A DNA stretch of 64,000 bases from Puccinia triticina (lineage: Eukaryota; Basidiomycota; Pucciniomycetes; Pucciniales; Pucciniaceae). A program made the position numbers and the translations under genes. The DNA is taken from positions 1,488,001 through 1,552,000 of the forward strand of contig NC_070559.1 in the NCBI RefSeq assembly GCF_026914185.1. Reading direction: 5' to 3'. A model generated the notes under the pieces. It did no database searches, was not told the origin of the DNA, and saw only the letters and a program-made list of their open reading frames with translations. Shown one piece after another: positions 32,331 through 44,092 of this stretch. Numbering within the stretch: position 1 is the first letter of the stretch; each line of letters opens with the position of its first letter.

Positions 32331-33719
32331 CTACACATGCTTGTAGACTTTTCTGCTTCCAATTGCTTCATCTTCTCTTTGACCGCTGAAAATGGAGGCC
32401 AAAAGGCAGTTCAATCTTGAGGATATCAGTCTGAATATTATCCACTGTGAGGAATCCCACACCATCCCTTGCAACATCCCAGCACCTAGCATGTAAGACC
32501 CCGGCTTGAGTAAAGAAAAAAATTGGGATTACCAGCTGTTTTGATTGCAGCTCCACTGGCTCAAATATGTAGAAATCCTTATCTTTGAATCGGCACATTT
32601 GAGGCCTGTGATCTTGGGACATGCCAGTCAGCCACTTCCCAGATTGGGAGAACTTGGTTATTATCAATCCATCTGTTGACTCTGGATAATACTCCATATG
32701 TCTGGCCACTAGTGGATTGGCCAATTCCTGAGAAGAGCCAACTTTTTATCAGACAAATGTTTGTACCAAATCTACCATGAATGTAGGTTGATATATCACA
32801 TACCTGGCTGATGATTTTCTGGCTACTCAGTGCGTAGCATGGAGTATCAAAAACTGAAACATATGATTGAACCTTGTTCCCGAGTAAATCACGAATCCTC
32901 TTGCGTGACTCCCGGACAGCAGCCCATCGCAGTAGTTTGAGTCCACACACCTCCCAGAGTGCACTGATACGTTTGTAGAGCGATCTTGACAGCATTGAGC
33001 GTGTATGGCCAATTAAGAGGGAAGCCACCAGGTCCTGAATCCCATTGTGATGTAGTTAGTATGATAAGAGACGGAGCTAGTATGATAAGAAGGGAGCCCA
33101 TGGTACACCTGAGACACACTGACCAGCTTGCTCTTGAATGGAAACCACGCACTCATGTTGACCTTGTTGGACCTCTTATCGGTGCGCACTATCGGCCGCT
33201 CATCATCCGGGATGTGATTGCCCTTGTGAGCCGCAATCAGCAAGAGGTCCTTCTCAAGAGAGCTGCGCGGGTCTTGGACAAGTTGTGCTTGATTGGTGTT
33301 CGCCTCCAAGCGCTTTTGGGCATGGCTCGCGGTCAGGCCCGCAATCAAACCGTCGACCCCAGGCGCTGAGACGGGGGTTTGCTCGATGAGATCAGTGCAC
33401 TCCAGTGCACCAAGATGATCCGGGTGTGCATAGGTATCTTCCTGCGCGCGCGGTGCCGGCGCGGCGGCGATGGGGATGGGTGATCTTGCCCTGCTCATAG
33501 CTTGGTGTTGCTCAACATTCTGTTTATGTACATTGGTGCGGATATGGCGGCGCCAGTCCTTTGTCCCCCTCGCCAAACTGCATACCTTGCAGTAATAGGT
33601 ACCTTCCTCGTAGGTGAACTCTAAAGGAGGGGGACAAAAAGATAAATTCAGCACAATTTCTGTCAAGATCCCGCAGAGCGGGGGGCGTTGCATGCAAACC
33701 TACCGTCGCGGGGATCCAT
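32330..33719 (-). CDS. Captured four-exon gene with C2H2-like zinc finger, 3' truncated
   Basis: Exons 33719-33704, 33620-33124, 33034-32804 and 32727 to about 32368. Introns of 83, 89 and 76 bp begin GTAGGT, GTCAGT and GTATGT and end in AG, with phases preserved. The start is ATG GAT CCC. The N-terminus holds a zinc finger, YYCKVCSLARGTKDWRRHIRTNVH. The middle has HTRSMLSRSLYKRISALWEVCG and the end MEYYPESTDG ... FYIFEPVELQSKQLVIPIFF. This looks like a multi-copy hypothetical protein family of basidiomycetes, from memory only. The reading frame is open over all four exons, then the similarity fades, so the 3' end was probably lost on capture. Same strand as Helitron B. Confidence 0.6.
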
Positions 33720-33999
33720 GGCCTTTGCGTGGTCGAAAGTCGAGTTTGCGTGAACGTTCGGACGGGACGGCGTGAACCTTAGGACGTGCTGGAATGGTGG
33801 AATGTTGTGCTGGTTGGTAAGACTTGCGGGCGGGAATCGTGGTGACCGACCCAAGTGCGGTCTTGGGGGCGGGGCAGGGGTGTGACCCGACCCAGTGTTG
33901 TGCATGTTGCACGTTTGAGGGCCCCTTCATCTGAAACGATGACGGGTGGGCTGGTGGGAGGGGCATACATATGAGGAGATCATGCCGATCCAGCATCAT

Positions 34000-34440
34000 G
34001 TCGCCCCTCGTCCGGCCCGAAGGCGCCCCCCCACGAGCACCCCGGCCTCACGCCACCTCGAGGCGCCCAATCGGTGAACCAGGCGGGCGGGCAACATGCC
34101 AACGCCTGCTGGCCATAGGTCCCCCCCGGCGCCCGGATGACCTGTGCCAAAGGGAGGCGACCCCGGCTCGCGCCACAGCCTGACGCCTGTTCAACCGTGA
34201 CGCATGGCTGGCGATCCGCTGAGGCGCCCAGCTCACGCCTGCATCGGGACCAGCCAGGCTCGCGCTCGTCCTGACGCCTCCTAGGCTCGGGCGGACCGAG
34301 GTGTATCACGGTGGCGCCAGCGTGACTCCTCGTCACGCTGGCGTCCTGTAACGCCCACCTGGCGCATGTATGACTCCTGCGTCAGGTGGGCGCAGGGGGT
34401 CTTCCCGATTCGCCCGGGTGTGTAGGGTGACAGGCCGAAG
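34000..34440. repeat. GC-rich block with GGCGCC words and a hairpin
   Basis: Counterpart of 28386-29070. It contains a hairpin CGCCCACCTGGCGCA ... TGCGTCAGGTGGGCG at about 34348-34392. No gene supported. Confidence 0.4.
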
Positions 34441-34620
34441 CCAAGCCCCCCGAGCCACTTCGATTCAACATTGTCAGACTTCTACCCGCCGGTGACCTCC
34501 TCGGCGCGAGTGACCGCAGCAAGGACCACGGCGTATTGGATGATGAAATGAACCCGTTGGGGGGTTTCGATAGCTTTTGGGCTGCGGATAAGGAAGCGAG
34601 AGGGATGATCAGCAGAAGGT

Positions 34621-35295
34621 TCAGGATCTGCAGAGAGAAAAAAGAGCGGACCTTTGTCGTCTGCGGATGACTTCGATGACTTTCTCGACCTGGCCGAGGA
34701 CGGAGGTCTTGGGGGCCAAGCGGGTACCGTCGACGAAGGAGAAGATGTCAGGGAGGTGAGGTTGGTGGTGGTGGAAGTGGAACTGGTCCTGGAAGTTAAA
34801 GGAGGCGATGGTCTGATGGTTGGCTTGGTGGTGGGGGTAGTCGGCCGAGGGGGCGTGGTTGGAGGGGTCGGAGATCAGGCTGGGTCTGTTGATCAGGCCG
34901 ATCTTGAGCATGCAGCAGCAGGCCACCAAGCCGGCCCTGCCTACTCCGCCCCTACAGTGGCAGAGGACGCCAATGCCTTGGGCGGTGTAGGACTGGATGA
35001 CCTGGTCGAGCACCTCGTTGACCTCCTTGATCCCCTTCTGGGGCGCAAACCCCTCGGCGATTGGGATCCGGATGACCGCCAGGCCGCACTCGAGCAAGAT
35101 GCGCAAGTAGTCAGGCCGTTCATTTTGGCTTCCAGTAGCGCACATCAGATGTGTTGACCAGGATGGCCAGAAGATCTGAGATGTAGCTAATGCCTTGCTG
35201 GTCAAAAATGTGTACAGCAGCGGCGTGGCGGAGGTGTTGTTGTCGAGGATACATGCGGGGGGATCCAAGGGGAAGGCTTGAGGCAAGCTTGGCAC
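34621..35295 (-). pseudogene. Captured protein phosphatase fragment (HCxxGxGR type)
   Basis: Minus-strand frame of 224 codons with the phosphatase loop VLCHCRGGVGRAGLVACC (HC-x5-R), preceded by the general-acid region (VIRIPIAEGFAPQKG) and a helix (VNEVLDQVIQSY). The end, VEKVIEVIRRRQR, fits the post-loop helix of this fungal phosphatase family. Between the loop and that helix is an unusual His/Pro-rich segment (PSNHAPSADYPHHQANHQ...). The first 50 residues are less typical, and the junction with the Helitron 5' module is at about 35290. The catalytic Cys and Arg are present. No splice sites are needed in the core. Confidence 0.65.
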
Positions 35296-35299
35296 TGCT

Positions 35300-35750
35300 G
35301 GCTGATGGTGTATAAAAGGGGGGGGTGCTCTTGTGTTCTGATAATCCCCCAGGCGTCCTCTGCCGCTGTACTTCCAGCGTGCGGTTTGTCCTCACCCCCT
35401 CCGCTGTTGCACTTGCGCAGTTTGAGGGGTTAAACTCGTTGGCCCCCCTTTGCATAATGCCTTAAATGCGGCGCGCTGGGGGTCATCCTCTCACTGTTTT
35501 TTAACCCTGCTAGAAAGGGATGGACAGTGGGCCACGGTGCATCAGCTTGCTGATGTTAGGTGGCTGGTTGCAGGTTGGTGTAAAATTGTGTTTTTTGTTG
35601 ATTTTGGCATTTGTAGAGGGAAAACCCTTCATGTCTTTTTCTGGAAGTTGTAGAGGGGAAACCCTTCATTTTTTTTTGTGATTTTTGGAGATTTGTAGGG
35701 GAAACCTTTGAAGTTTTGTTTTGTGATTCAGAGGCTTTAATAAACTCGGA
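35300..35750 (+). other. Helitron 5' module of Helitron B (outward transcription-unit-like)
   Basis: Read toward the Helitron 5' end (plus strand): TATAAAA at 35311, then about 57 nt later ACTTCCAGC, then a hairpin block CCCCTCCGCTG ... GCAGTTTGAGGGG, the segment TTAAATGCGGCGCGCTGG, several GGGGAAACCCTT repeats, and TTTAATAAACTCGGA at the terminus. The same order occurs in Helitrons A and C. Confidence 0.75.
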
Positions 35751-38700
35751 TGAGTAGTTACAACTCATTATCTTCAAATCCTTGTTCTCATCTTAATGAT
35801 CAACAAATTTTCCCCTTTTCTCCTCTTAATGAATCTTCTTCCAACAATAGATTGGACTCGTTGGGGTTTAGTATTCTCCAACTCAATTGTCATAATTCTT
35901 TTGACATTACTTCCAATGCGCTTAACTCTGATGATCAACTCTTGATACTGGTTCTCCAAGAGCCCTGGATCAATCCTCATACATTCAAACTACCACATTA
36001 TAAAAATTGGAATTGTGTGCTTGATTCCAATCATTCACCGTCAGAGTACAGCAATAAACATCGCGTTTTTTTCTTCTTTAAAAAATCTTTTACCTCTGAC
36101 AAGATTCATCCAATTCGGGATGGTTCTTGTATTCTTTCGGCAGTTGATCTGGATATTGTTCATGAAAGAGTTCAAAAAATTTGTCTTATCAATCTGTATA
36201 ATCCCCCGAAAACTTTTGAAGGCATTCAACAACTTACTGATTGGCTTGGTACACACAATGACCGCCAAGTTCCCACTTTTCTTTTTATGGACTTGAATTT
36301 ACATCATCGTCTCTGGAACCCATCTAATTATCATCATTCCCATCGTCAGTCTAAGGACTTAATCAAAACCTGTGGCCGCAATGGTTTTAAAATCATTTTG
36401 GAAAAAGGATCACTGACTTTTATCAACAGAAGGACAAGTCCGACTGTTATTGACCTTACTTGGGGTAATTTTCGAGCGATGAAATTTGTCCACTCTTGTT
36501 GTACCTCTTCTTCTAATTATGGTTCGGATCATCAAGCCATTGTTCTTCATCTTAATTTTAACCCACATGTTATCCCAACTACACGTTTTTTGGTGGATAT
36601 TAAAAATCTAGATGTCAAGAAGTTTTGTGATGTGTTGTCTAGAAGTGTTGCTCGGATTAATAACCTTCCTCTTTCTAATAACGCTGACGTTGATGAATTT
36701 ACTAAAGAACTAACCATTGCATTTCAAAACTCGGTTGATTGTCAAAAAAAATTAGTCAACAACAACAACGACAAGGTTAAACCCTGGTGGGACAAGAAAA
36801 TCCTCTCGCCAATTGTCCAAAACAGAAATCGAGCTCGGAAATGGATGTTAGTTGCGCACTCGGTTCAAGCTTGCAACTGTTATCACTACTGGCAAAAAAT
36901 TTTCAAGGACAAAGTATTTGAACTCAAGCGTAATCACTGGAGAAAATTTTTGGCTGAAAGTAAAGATCACCAAATTTTTAAAGCTTATAAATTCACTAAA
37001 CCCTGTAGCAATGGAAGTGTTGCACCACTACTCAACGAAAACGATGAACTCACCTCAAATAAAGAAGAGCAAGCTTGACTCCTTTTTAAAGGGACTTCGG
37101 AAGTACCCATTGATTGCGATCTGAATGATATTCCGCCCTTTTCGTTTCCGAATTCATTTGTTTTTCCGACTATATCCCATCTTGAAGTGGATAATATTCT
37201 CTCTAAATTACCAAAAAAAAAGCTAGAGGTCATGATGATATAGCTAACGAAGTTCTTTTTTGGAGTAAAGATCTTATCAACCCTGTACTCACTAAACTCT
37301 TCTCGGCGTGTCTTCAATTAGGATATTTTCCTAAATATTGGAGACACGCTGTTACGGTTATTATTCAAAAAGCCAATAAAGAGTCTTACGCTCTTCCGGG
37401 GTCCTATCGTCCAATAGCATTATTGTCATGCTTAGGAAAAGTATTCAAATCTCTTTTGACAAAAAGAATTACTTATTGGGCTGAAAACAATGGTGTTTTA
37501 GCACATGGCCATTTTGGTGGTCGTGCAAATCGTTGTACTGATGATGCTAATATCTTTTTGTCATCCTGGATTTGTCAAAAATGGTGTGAGAATAAAGTGG
37601 TTTCAGCTCTTTTTCTCGATGTCAAGTCGGCTTACCCTTTGGTTATTAAAAACCAATTAATCAACACTCTAACCCAGCTTGATATTCCCCCATATCTATC
37701 AGCAATCGTTCACTCCTTGCTGTCAGAACGTACCACTTCTCTTTGCATGGATGACTATTTGTCCCCGTCTTTTCATTTGAGTTGCGGTCTTCCGCAAGGC
37801 TCCCCGCTGTCGCCCATTCTGTACATAATATATAATTCAAAACTACTAATAAATTCTTCTCTTAGTTTGAATCAAGATAAAATTTCTCTAGGATTTATCA
37901 ATGATGTCACTCACTTCGTGGCCAATAAACGACTTGAAAGCGCCATCTCTTCGCTTGAAAGTGAAGGAAACCGGTCACTTGCGTGGGGAAAGAAGCACAA
38001 CGCAATCTTTGATAAGAAAAAAGCAAATTTTATGATTTTTACTCATAAGTCGGTTGATGTGCGCCCACTTTGCCTGGGCGATGTCAGCATGAACAAGTCG
38101 GATTCAGTTAAATACCTTGGTATCATCCTTGATCCTCGGCTATCTTTCACTCTTCATCTTCAAAAAGTCAAGAAGTGCGGCATCAATACGGCAAATCAAC
38201 TTATCAGAATTTCTTGATGTTCGTACGGATTGGGCTTACAGCAATCCAAAAATTTGATTATTAGTGTTCTTCGTTCAAGAGTCCTATATGGCAGTTGTGT
38301 GTGGGCTTCTAAGAGAAATGAGTCGGCTGTTAAAAATGTTATTAGTAAAATCTATAATCAAGCTGTTAGAATTGTACTTGGTGTTTTTAAGACGACTCTG
38401 TGTAATTTTCTTCTAAGGGACTCACCACTGATACCTTTTTTTGATATATTAAAAAGAAAAAGCCATCTGTATATTTGTAAAAAATTAACAGCACCCGACA
38501 GTCACCCAATCAAACAGTTAATCAACAATGAACTTAATTCTTGACCATTGACTCACCAATCCTCCATCCATAACATTCTCGACAATCATCTTATTCCCAA
38601 ATACAATTTTCAGTCCATCGAAACAATTCAACAGCACATTGTTCCTCCGTGGTCTAATTTCTATATCAAAGTTCAAAATTTTAATATTAAAAAAAATGTT

Positions 38701-39280
38701 GCTAAAGATATAGTTACTAACCAGATTTCGAATAAAAAAAATAAAAATGAATCTCTTCTTTTCACTGATGGTTCTAGTATTCCTGGAAAGGGTTCAGCTT
38801 TGGCGGCTTTACTCAATAATTCGGTATCGTTCGCCTGTTGAATCAATGACGCTAACAAAGCATCAGCATTTGAAGCAGAAGTTCAAGCGGTCAACATTGG
38901 TCTCAATATCATCAAAGACAAGTTTCTGAGAAACAAGTTACCTTTTTCGAATCAGATCAATATATTTTCCAATAATCAAGCCGTTCTTCAAGTCATTGCC
39001 AAACCGCCTCGACCATTTTCTAATCAACAGGTTTTTGTTCAGATCTTTGATAAAATGGAGGAATTGTTGCTATATGGGTTTTTGATTTCGCTGTTATGGT
39101 GTCCAGCTCATGCTGGAATTCCGGAAAATGAAGAAGTGGATCGACTTGCCAAAGAAGTGATTGGTGAAAACCGATTGTTCACTCTCGAACGACAGACAAG
39201 ATCACTATCTAATATTCAGCAATTGATAAGATCAAGATTCGCTTTTGAAAAGAAGAAATCACCAATTATACGTAATCAAA

Positions 39281-39620
39281 TCTGAGTTTATTAAAGACAG
39301 ACAATCACAAAAACAAAAATCAAGGGTTTCCCCTACAAAATAATAAAAAATAAAAAATAAAAATAAAAAACAGCCCAAAAAAACACCCAGCCCAATACCC
39401 ATCCTCTTCTAGAGAGGGTGCAAGTATTGGGCAGATGACCCCCAGCGCGCCGCATTTAAGGCAAGTTGCAAAGGGGGGTCATCACCTTTCACCCTCAAAC
39501 TGTGCAAACGCAGCAGCGGAGGGGCTTGAGTCAACTCACTGGCTGGAAGTGCAGCACAGCGAGTCGACTGGTGATTCCACTTTGCCAGAGGCCGCTCTAT
39601 TTATAGGCGCACCCTCCACC
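39281..39620 (-). other. Helitron 5' module of Helitron A
   Basis: Read on the minus strand toward the 5' end: TATAAATAG at 39605-39597, CTGCACTTCCAGC about 50 nt later, the hairpin block CCCCTCCGCTG ... CAGTTTGAGGG, then TTAAATGCGGCGCGCTGG, one GGGGAAACCCTTGATTTTT, and TTTAATAAACTCAGA at the end. Length from TATA to terminus is 325 bp. Confidence 0.75.
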
Positions 39621-39847
39621 CTCACTTCTCTTTCCTGACCGTCACCCATCGCAAGAAAACACCAAGACTGCCACCGCAAGCCTCCCGACCGTTGCGAGAT
39701 ACTCGGCAAACTAGGACTCCTACCAACAAGCACCCTTAAATACACTTCACCCCAGCCACAATCTACCGCGGCTCTGGGAAGCCCGGGATCCGATGGTGCT
39801 GGGCTCACCATTGAGAACCATGCCAACAACCAGGTTTCCAGCTCAAT

Positions 39848-41840
39848 GTGAAACACTTACCCCTGCTCTCATCCATCCAAACCCCTCAACAGACCATCCA
39901 GATGATCAGCTCCACCGAATTCGCTGAGATCCACGACACGTACATGACCTTGGTCTCCCGGGTTGAAGAGTCCCTTGTCTTTCCCTGGCTCCACTTATAC
40001 CCGGCACTCCTCAAGCCTCCTACTTCTGCAAGTGTCCATGCGCGGTACTTCCTGCGCTACAGAGGCCTTTACCATTGTCTTGGCCAACTCCGAGCCTGCC
40101 CCTTGCTCTACCACCTGAACCACCACCAACACCACTACTACCGAGTCCTCCTCCCAGTCTCCCCAACCAAGTGGCCGCGCCTCTGATCCCTTCGAGGTCT
40201 TTGAACGCCAGTTCAGCCATGTTGTCGCCGTCGACGGCTGGGGCTATCGTCGCAACAAGATCGACTTCTTGGAGCGCGAGCGAGAAGAGATGGCGGCTTT
40301 AACGAGAGCCTCGGAGATTGCCCAGAACGTTTGGGTGCGTCCATCCTTTCTTCTTTCTTCCTTCCTAGATCAATTTCTGATAACATTGTCGCAACAGCTC
40401 GGCAATTCTGCAGATGTCCCGCTTACCAAAGAGGATCTATCGTCCTCACGTCAGCGCGCTGCGTTCGATGAGCGCCCACCAATGGTGACCTCCCACTTCG
40501 CCATGACAGACGAGTATGGAAATGCGCCGTACAATGTGTGTGTGGAAGCGCACGACCAGGCCGTGATCACCTCGTCGCTCGAATTCCATCTCAACCAAAA
40601 CTATCTCGACAGCATCAAGCAACGCGCCAAGAACAGCAGCCTCTCTGCCGAGCTTGCCGAGATCATCCACATGGAAGTCCCGAGCACCGGCCAAAGCTGC
40701 TCAGGGGCCATGTCCCGCAATAAGCTTGTGCGCTACTTGGTTGACCTGTGCACATGGGTCAAGAAGATCGCGAAACCCGGCAAAGGCAGGGCTGGCCGAA
40801 AAGTGTTGATTCACTGTCACGATGGATAGTACGTTCTATCCTCTCCTCTCCAGCGCATCATCCAAAAAAAGCTCATTTTTTTTAATCTTGTCTCTACTTT
40901 GAGTACAGAGACGTCCCTCTTTGCGCCGTCGTACATCATGTACGACCTGGGATACACCCTTCCCGACGCCTATCTGCATCTGCAGAACGACCAGAACCGC
41001 TCGTTCTTTGTCTATCCCGCGGACGTCCAGCTGTTGCGCCGGGTGGAGAGCCGGATTGAGCAGGAGCTGCACGAGCAACGCAAGGCGCAGCAGATGCACC
41101 GGATGGCGGTCGATGAGCCAAGCCGCAGCTCGTTCCTGCGCGGATGCGTCTCCTTCGGCGTCTCCTCCGTCCACAGCGCCAAGTCCGCCGCCACCCACCC
41201 CTCCCCTCCGCCCCGACGCCCTCCCCCCCGCGGACGACCCGGGCACACCATCCCTGGTTCTACGACCCCCGCTTCGACGGCCACTTCCCCTCGCGCATCC
41301 TGCCCTTCGTCTATCTGGGCAACCTGAACCATGCATCGAATGCGTTGGGGATCACCCATGTGGTCTCGATGGGCGAGTCCGCGCTGGTCGCCCCACACCA
41401 CCAGCACCAACAGAACGGCCGCTTTGGGGCGCCGTTCGCAGCCGACGCCGCGTGTCGTGAACTCGCTGTGGCACGAATGGAAGAGCGGACCTATGGAGAT
41501 GTTGGACATGAAGGGCGTGGCGGACGACCGGATGGACTCGATCCGGCCGCACATCGAGCGCGCCATGGCGTTCACCGAGGCCTGTCGCGTTGCCGGGGCA
41601 AAGGTGCTCGTGCATTGCCTTGTCGGCGTCAGTCGCAGCGCCTCCATTGTCATCGCACACGTCATGAAACATTGCCAGCTCGACCTCACGTCCGCGTACC
41701 TCATGGTCCGCTCCCGCAGACTCAACATCCTCATTCAGCCAAACCACCTCTTCATGTGGAGCATCAAACGGCTCGAAACGACTTGGTCGCCTCTGCCGCT
41801 GCCAATGCTTGTACCTACAGGCCCATTAATTCCAGATTAG
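39848..41840 (+). pseudogene. PPS1: Captured PPS1-like dual-specificity phosphatase gene
   Basis: Near-complete gene with introns. The first part has a phosphatase-like start (STEFAEIHDTYM ... FPWLH), broken in frame near 40090. The block from 40186 to 40334 (DPFEVFERQF ... EIAQNVW) is followed by a 63-bp intron (40335-40397). Exon 40398-40828 ends IHCHDGY. A 75-bp intron (40829-40903) follows, then TETSLFAPSYIMYDLGYTLP. This HCHDGYTETS stretch and the later catalytic domain (FPSRILPFVYLGNLNHASN ... VHCLVGVSRSAS, about 41613) are the layout of fungal Pps1, with an inactive first and an active second phosphatase domain. Frameshifts near 41210 and 41440 make it a pseudogene. Identification from motif order, not search. 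Confidence 0.72.
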
Positions 41841-42515
41841 TCATGAAAGCTGTACAATCATTTTATGCAATTTAACAACATACATGTCAGCTTGCACTTA
41901 ACTTCTTGAGGACAGCATCCATCAAGGCTCAAGACCAAGCACAAAAGTATCATCTCCAAACATAGTTTGGTATCCAAACTGGCTATGTTTGCATATAAAT
42001 TTGAGCCAATAGCATGTGAATTACAAACAAATTGTATGGAGGTAGGCTCTTTGGTGGTTAAATAACTTCTGTGTTGTTTAATTTGAAAGCACTTCCTCAA
42101 GAGCATGGTCCTTGGGATCAAGCATTAATTTTCAAGGAACCAGCTCAAATCCATGTGAAGTTGCAATAAACTTATTGTAGCACCTAAGGAAACTAAGCTA
42201 CCAACACATAATTGAGCCCTCATATTCCCTCATGCCATGAATAGCTAGGTCACAAGCAATCCTAAATCAGAGAGTTGATGATAGTAGGAAGTTCAAGACC
42301 AATCTATAAAGAGGTGTAGAAAAAAATGTTGATTTTTATTGAACTTGATTCAGGTGGGTGGTCCTCCCCAGGGAGGGAAACTCAGGGGAGGTGTCTCAAG
42401 GGAGATTAAGAGTGGGAAGTCTGAGAGATTTGGGGGCTGCATGGGCCAAGTATGTGGTGTGAACTTCACACCACATACTTGCAGGGAGATTAAGCACAAG
42501 ACTATAGGACTGAAC
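41841..42515 (+). other. 3' region of Helitron A without a gene
   Basis: AT-rich. It includes a palindrome around 42445-42480 (CTTCACACCACATACTTG / AAGTATGTGGTGTGAA). Confidence 0.5.
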
Positions 42516-42552
42516 CTGAAATCTGCAGCGGCAAAGCCGCCTTGGCCTCTAG
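42516..42552 (+). other. Helitron A 3' terminus
   Basis: CTGCAGCGGCAAAGCCGC, CTTGGCCT, CTAG, then host T. The eight bases between hairpin and CTAG are identical to those of Helitron B. Confidence 0.9.
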
Positions 42553-43059
42553 TTCAATTAACCAACATACCAATGAAGATATTCGAATTGTTAAGTTGGC
42601 TTGAGAGAGGGCTGAGTTCGACAATTTATCAACTTTGATTGGGGCATTCTCCGTTAAACGATTTTCTTTTCCACATCGACAAACTTGATTCTCCGGATTG
42701 TGATTTTTGTCAGAAACCGGAAACCGTCAAACACTTCCTTATTGACTGTAAAAAATACCACAAACAAAGAAGAAAATTTAGATCAAATTTAATATCAAAT
42801 AAAATCAAAGTCAATCCGAATTCGCTGAAAAACTTACTCAATAATCCATTGACTTTCAATTGTCTTTCAAAATTTATCATCGATACAAGACGTTTTAGGA
42901 ATATCAAATCCTATTTAGAAGAAGGATAAGAAGAGTTATTAGTTTCACCATTTTTAAATCTTATTATTATTGTTAAAGAGAGAAGAGATCATTAGCACTT
43001 ACTTATTTTTGTTTGATTTAAGCATGTACTAGAGTTCATTGCGGCTTTGCCGCTGCAAT

Positions 43060-44090
43060 CTCAGGGCTCTCTCCTCACATTACACAAAATATCTTCCAGG
43101 TGCCACCACACCAAAATGACTGCAGTGAAGAAAAATTGAAATCTGCATTACAAATATTCAACAGTCCAATATTCTCAGGGTTAAGCACCTGTGCAAATTT
43201 TCCAGTATAATCTTCTTTTTTCAAAAATACATAAACTACCACTTATCATATTGGAGACTCTTAAGGCCTTCATCAATGTTCACCCAGGACTGATTTCAAT
43301 GACACAGATAATTTCCCTTGCCCAATATTGAGGATTTGACTTTTGCTTTTAGCATTAATAGCTGGCAGCTAAGCTGTACTAACAGGTCTAAACCTTCAAT
43401 CCCCAACAGTTCAATCACCTTTGCAAAATCTTCCCAAGCCACAATTTATCCTCTATGCTTGCTGCATCTCCAACTCAAATTTCAAAGGCAGTTGAATTTG
43501 TTATTTCTATCATTCCACAGCAAGTTCTTTTTGTGAATTACCTGTTGAATCTTAAAACTACCCAAATAATAATACCTTCAGAGGATTAATAGTATACAAA
43601 AGAATGAAAGAGTAAAGAGATGAGGCAAAAGGCACGACACAGAGAGAGAGAGGAAGTGTAACATCATAGGAGACCAAAGAAGGAGAAAAGGGGCATTATC
43701 AAAGGAATAGAAATCACTCTTGTCTTATTTTTAGTCATCATGAGCAAAAAGAAAAAAGAAACCAAGCAGGAAAACTGAAAGAAAGAAAAGAGAATACAAG
43801 CCGTAGAATTTTTTTCTTTGACTTGGTCTACTTCTAGTGCCTTCTTGATATCCTTTCACAAATAAATAACTCAAGAAAATCAAGGGGAAAAAACAACAAA
43901 GCTTGGATAACAAAATGATCTCTGCGCGCTGCTGCAACAATGATATATGTTTAGGTTTCAAAATGCTTCCTGGGGTCTCTTTTTGAGGATGTCCCCCTCT
44001 CCCAATACCTTGTTTTGTCTGCTTGGGATTGGATGGTTTTCAAGTCGGCTGGTCAAGACATGCAAGACCTTAATCAACTGGCCATCATTT
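43060..44090. other. Non-coding part of Helitron C
   Basis: AT-rich, with a purine-rich run at 43600-43700. No gene recognised. Confidence 0.45.
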
Positions 44091-44092
44091 TT

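Larger units (their letters stand above)
21305..35750 (-). mobile_element. Helitron B, 14.4 kb, with gene fragments and a nested copia element
   Basis: Minus-strand Helitron. The 3' end on the left has CTAG at 21305-21308, eight bases after a hairpin GCGGC-GCA-GCCGC. The 5' end on the right starts TCCGAGTTTATTAAAG at 35750. It is inserted between A (21304) and T (35751) without duplication, as is typical of Helitrons. Removing it joins LINE-2 ORF1 to its stop and to the ORF2 start. Without Copia-2 it is about 9.2 kb. No Rep/helicase gene is seen, so it is non-autonomous. Cargo genes lie mostly on the Helitron sense strand. Confidence 0.85.
39281..42552 (+). mobile_element. Helitron A, 3.27 kb, carrying a phosphatase gene
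   Basis: Plus-strand Helitron starting TCTGAGTTTATTAAAG at 39281 and ending CTAG at 42549-42552, inserted between A (39280) and T (42553) of LINE-2 ORF2. The hairpin GCGGC-AAA-GCCGC ends eight bases before CTAG. Removing it restores the LINE frame exactly (CAA ATT CAA). It contains the 5' module and a PPS1-like gene but no Rep/helicase. Confidence 0.9.
35750..42929 (+). pseudogene. LINE-2 ORF2: endonuclease, reverse transcriptase, RNase H, C-terminal finger
   Basis: The start ATG uses the A at the Helitron join plus TG at 35751. The endonuclease has LQLNCHNSF, LQEPWINP, FMDLNLHHRLW and GSDHQ. TGA at 37076-37078 follows EEQA. A small frame loss near 37220 precedes the RT (SYRPIALLSCLGK, LFLDVKSAYP, GLPQGSPLS). 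The active box reads GFINDV, where LINE-1 has GFIDDV, so the RT is inactive. Further TGAs occur at 38217, 38544 and 38841. RNase H has LLFTDGSS, FEAEVQA and FSNNQ (Asp to Asn). Helitron A splits the end: 39280 joins 42553 in frame, giving the terminal CDFCQKPETVKHFLIDC finger. TGA at about 42627 is again at an expected Arg. Confidence 0.88.

Noticed and set aside
25839..42627. TGA read as arginine or another amino acid (altered code)
   Set aside because: GPD uses TGA as its stop, and paralogues show CGA at the same sites, so mutation explains it.
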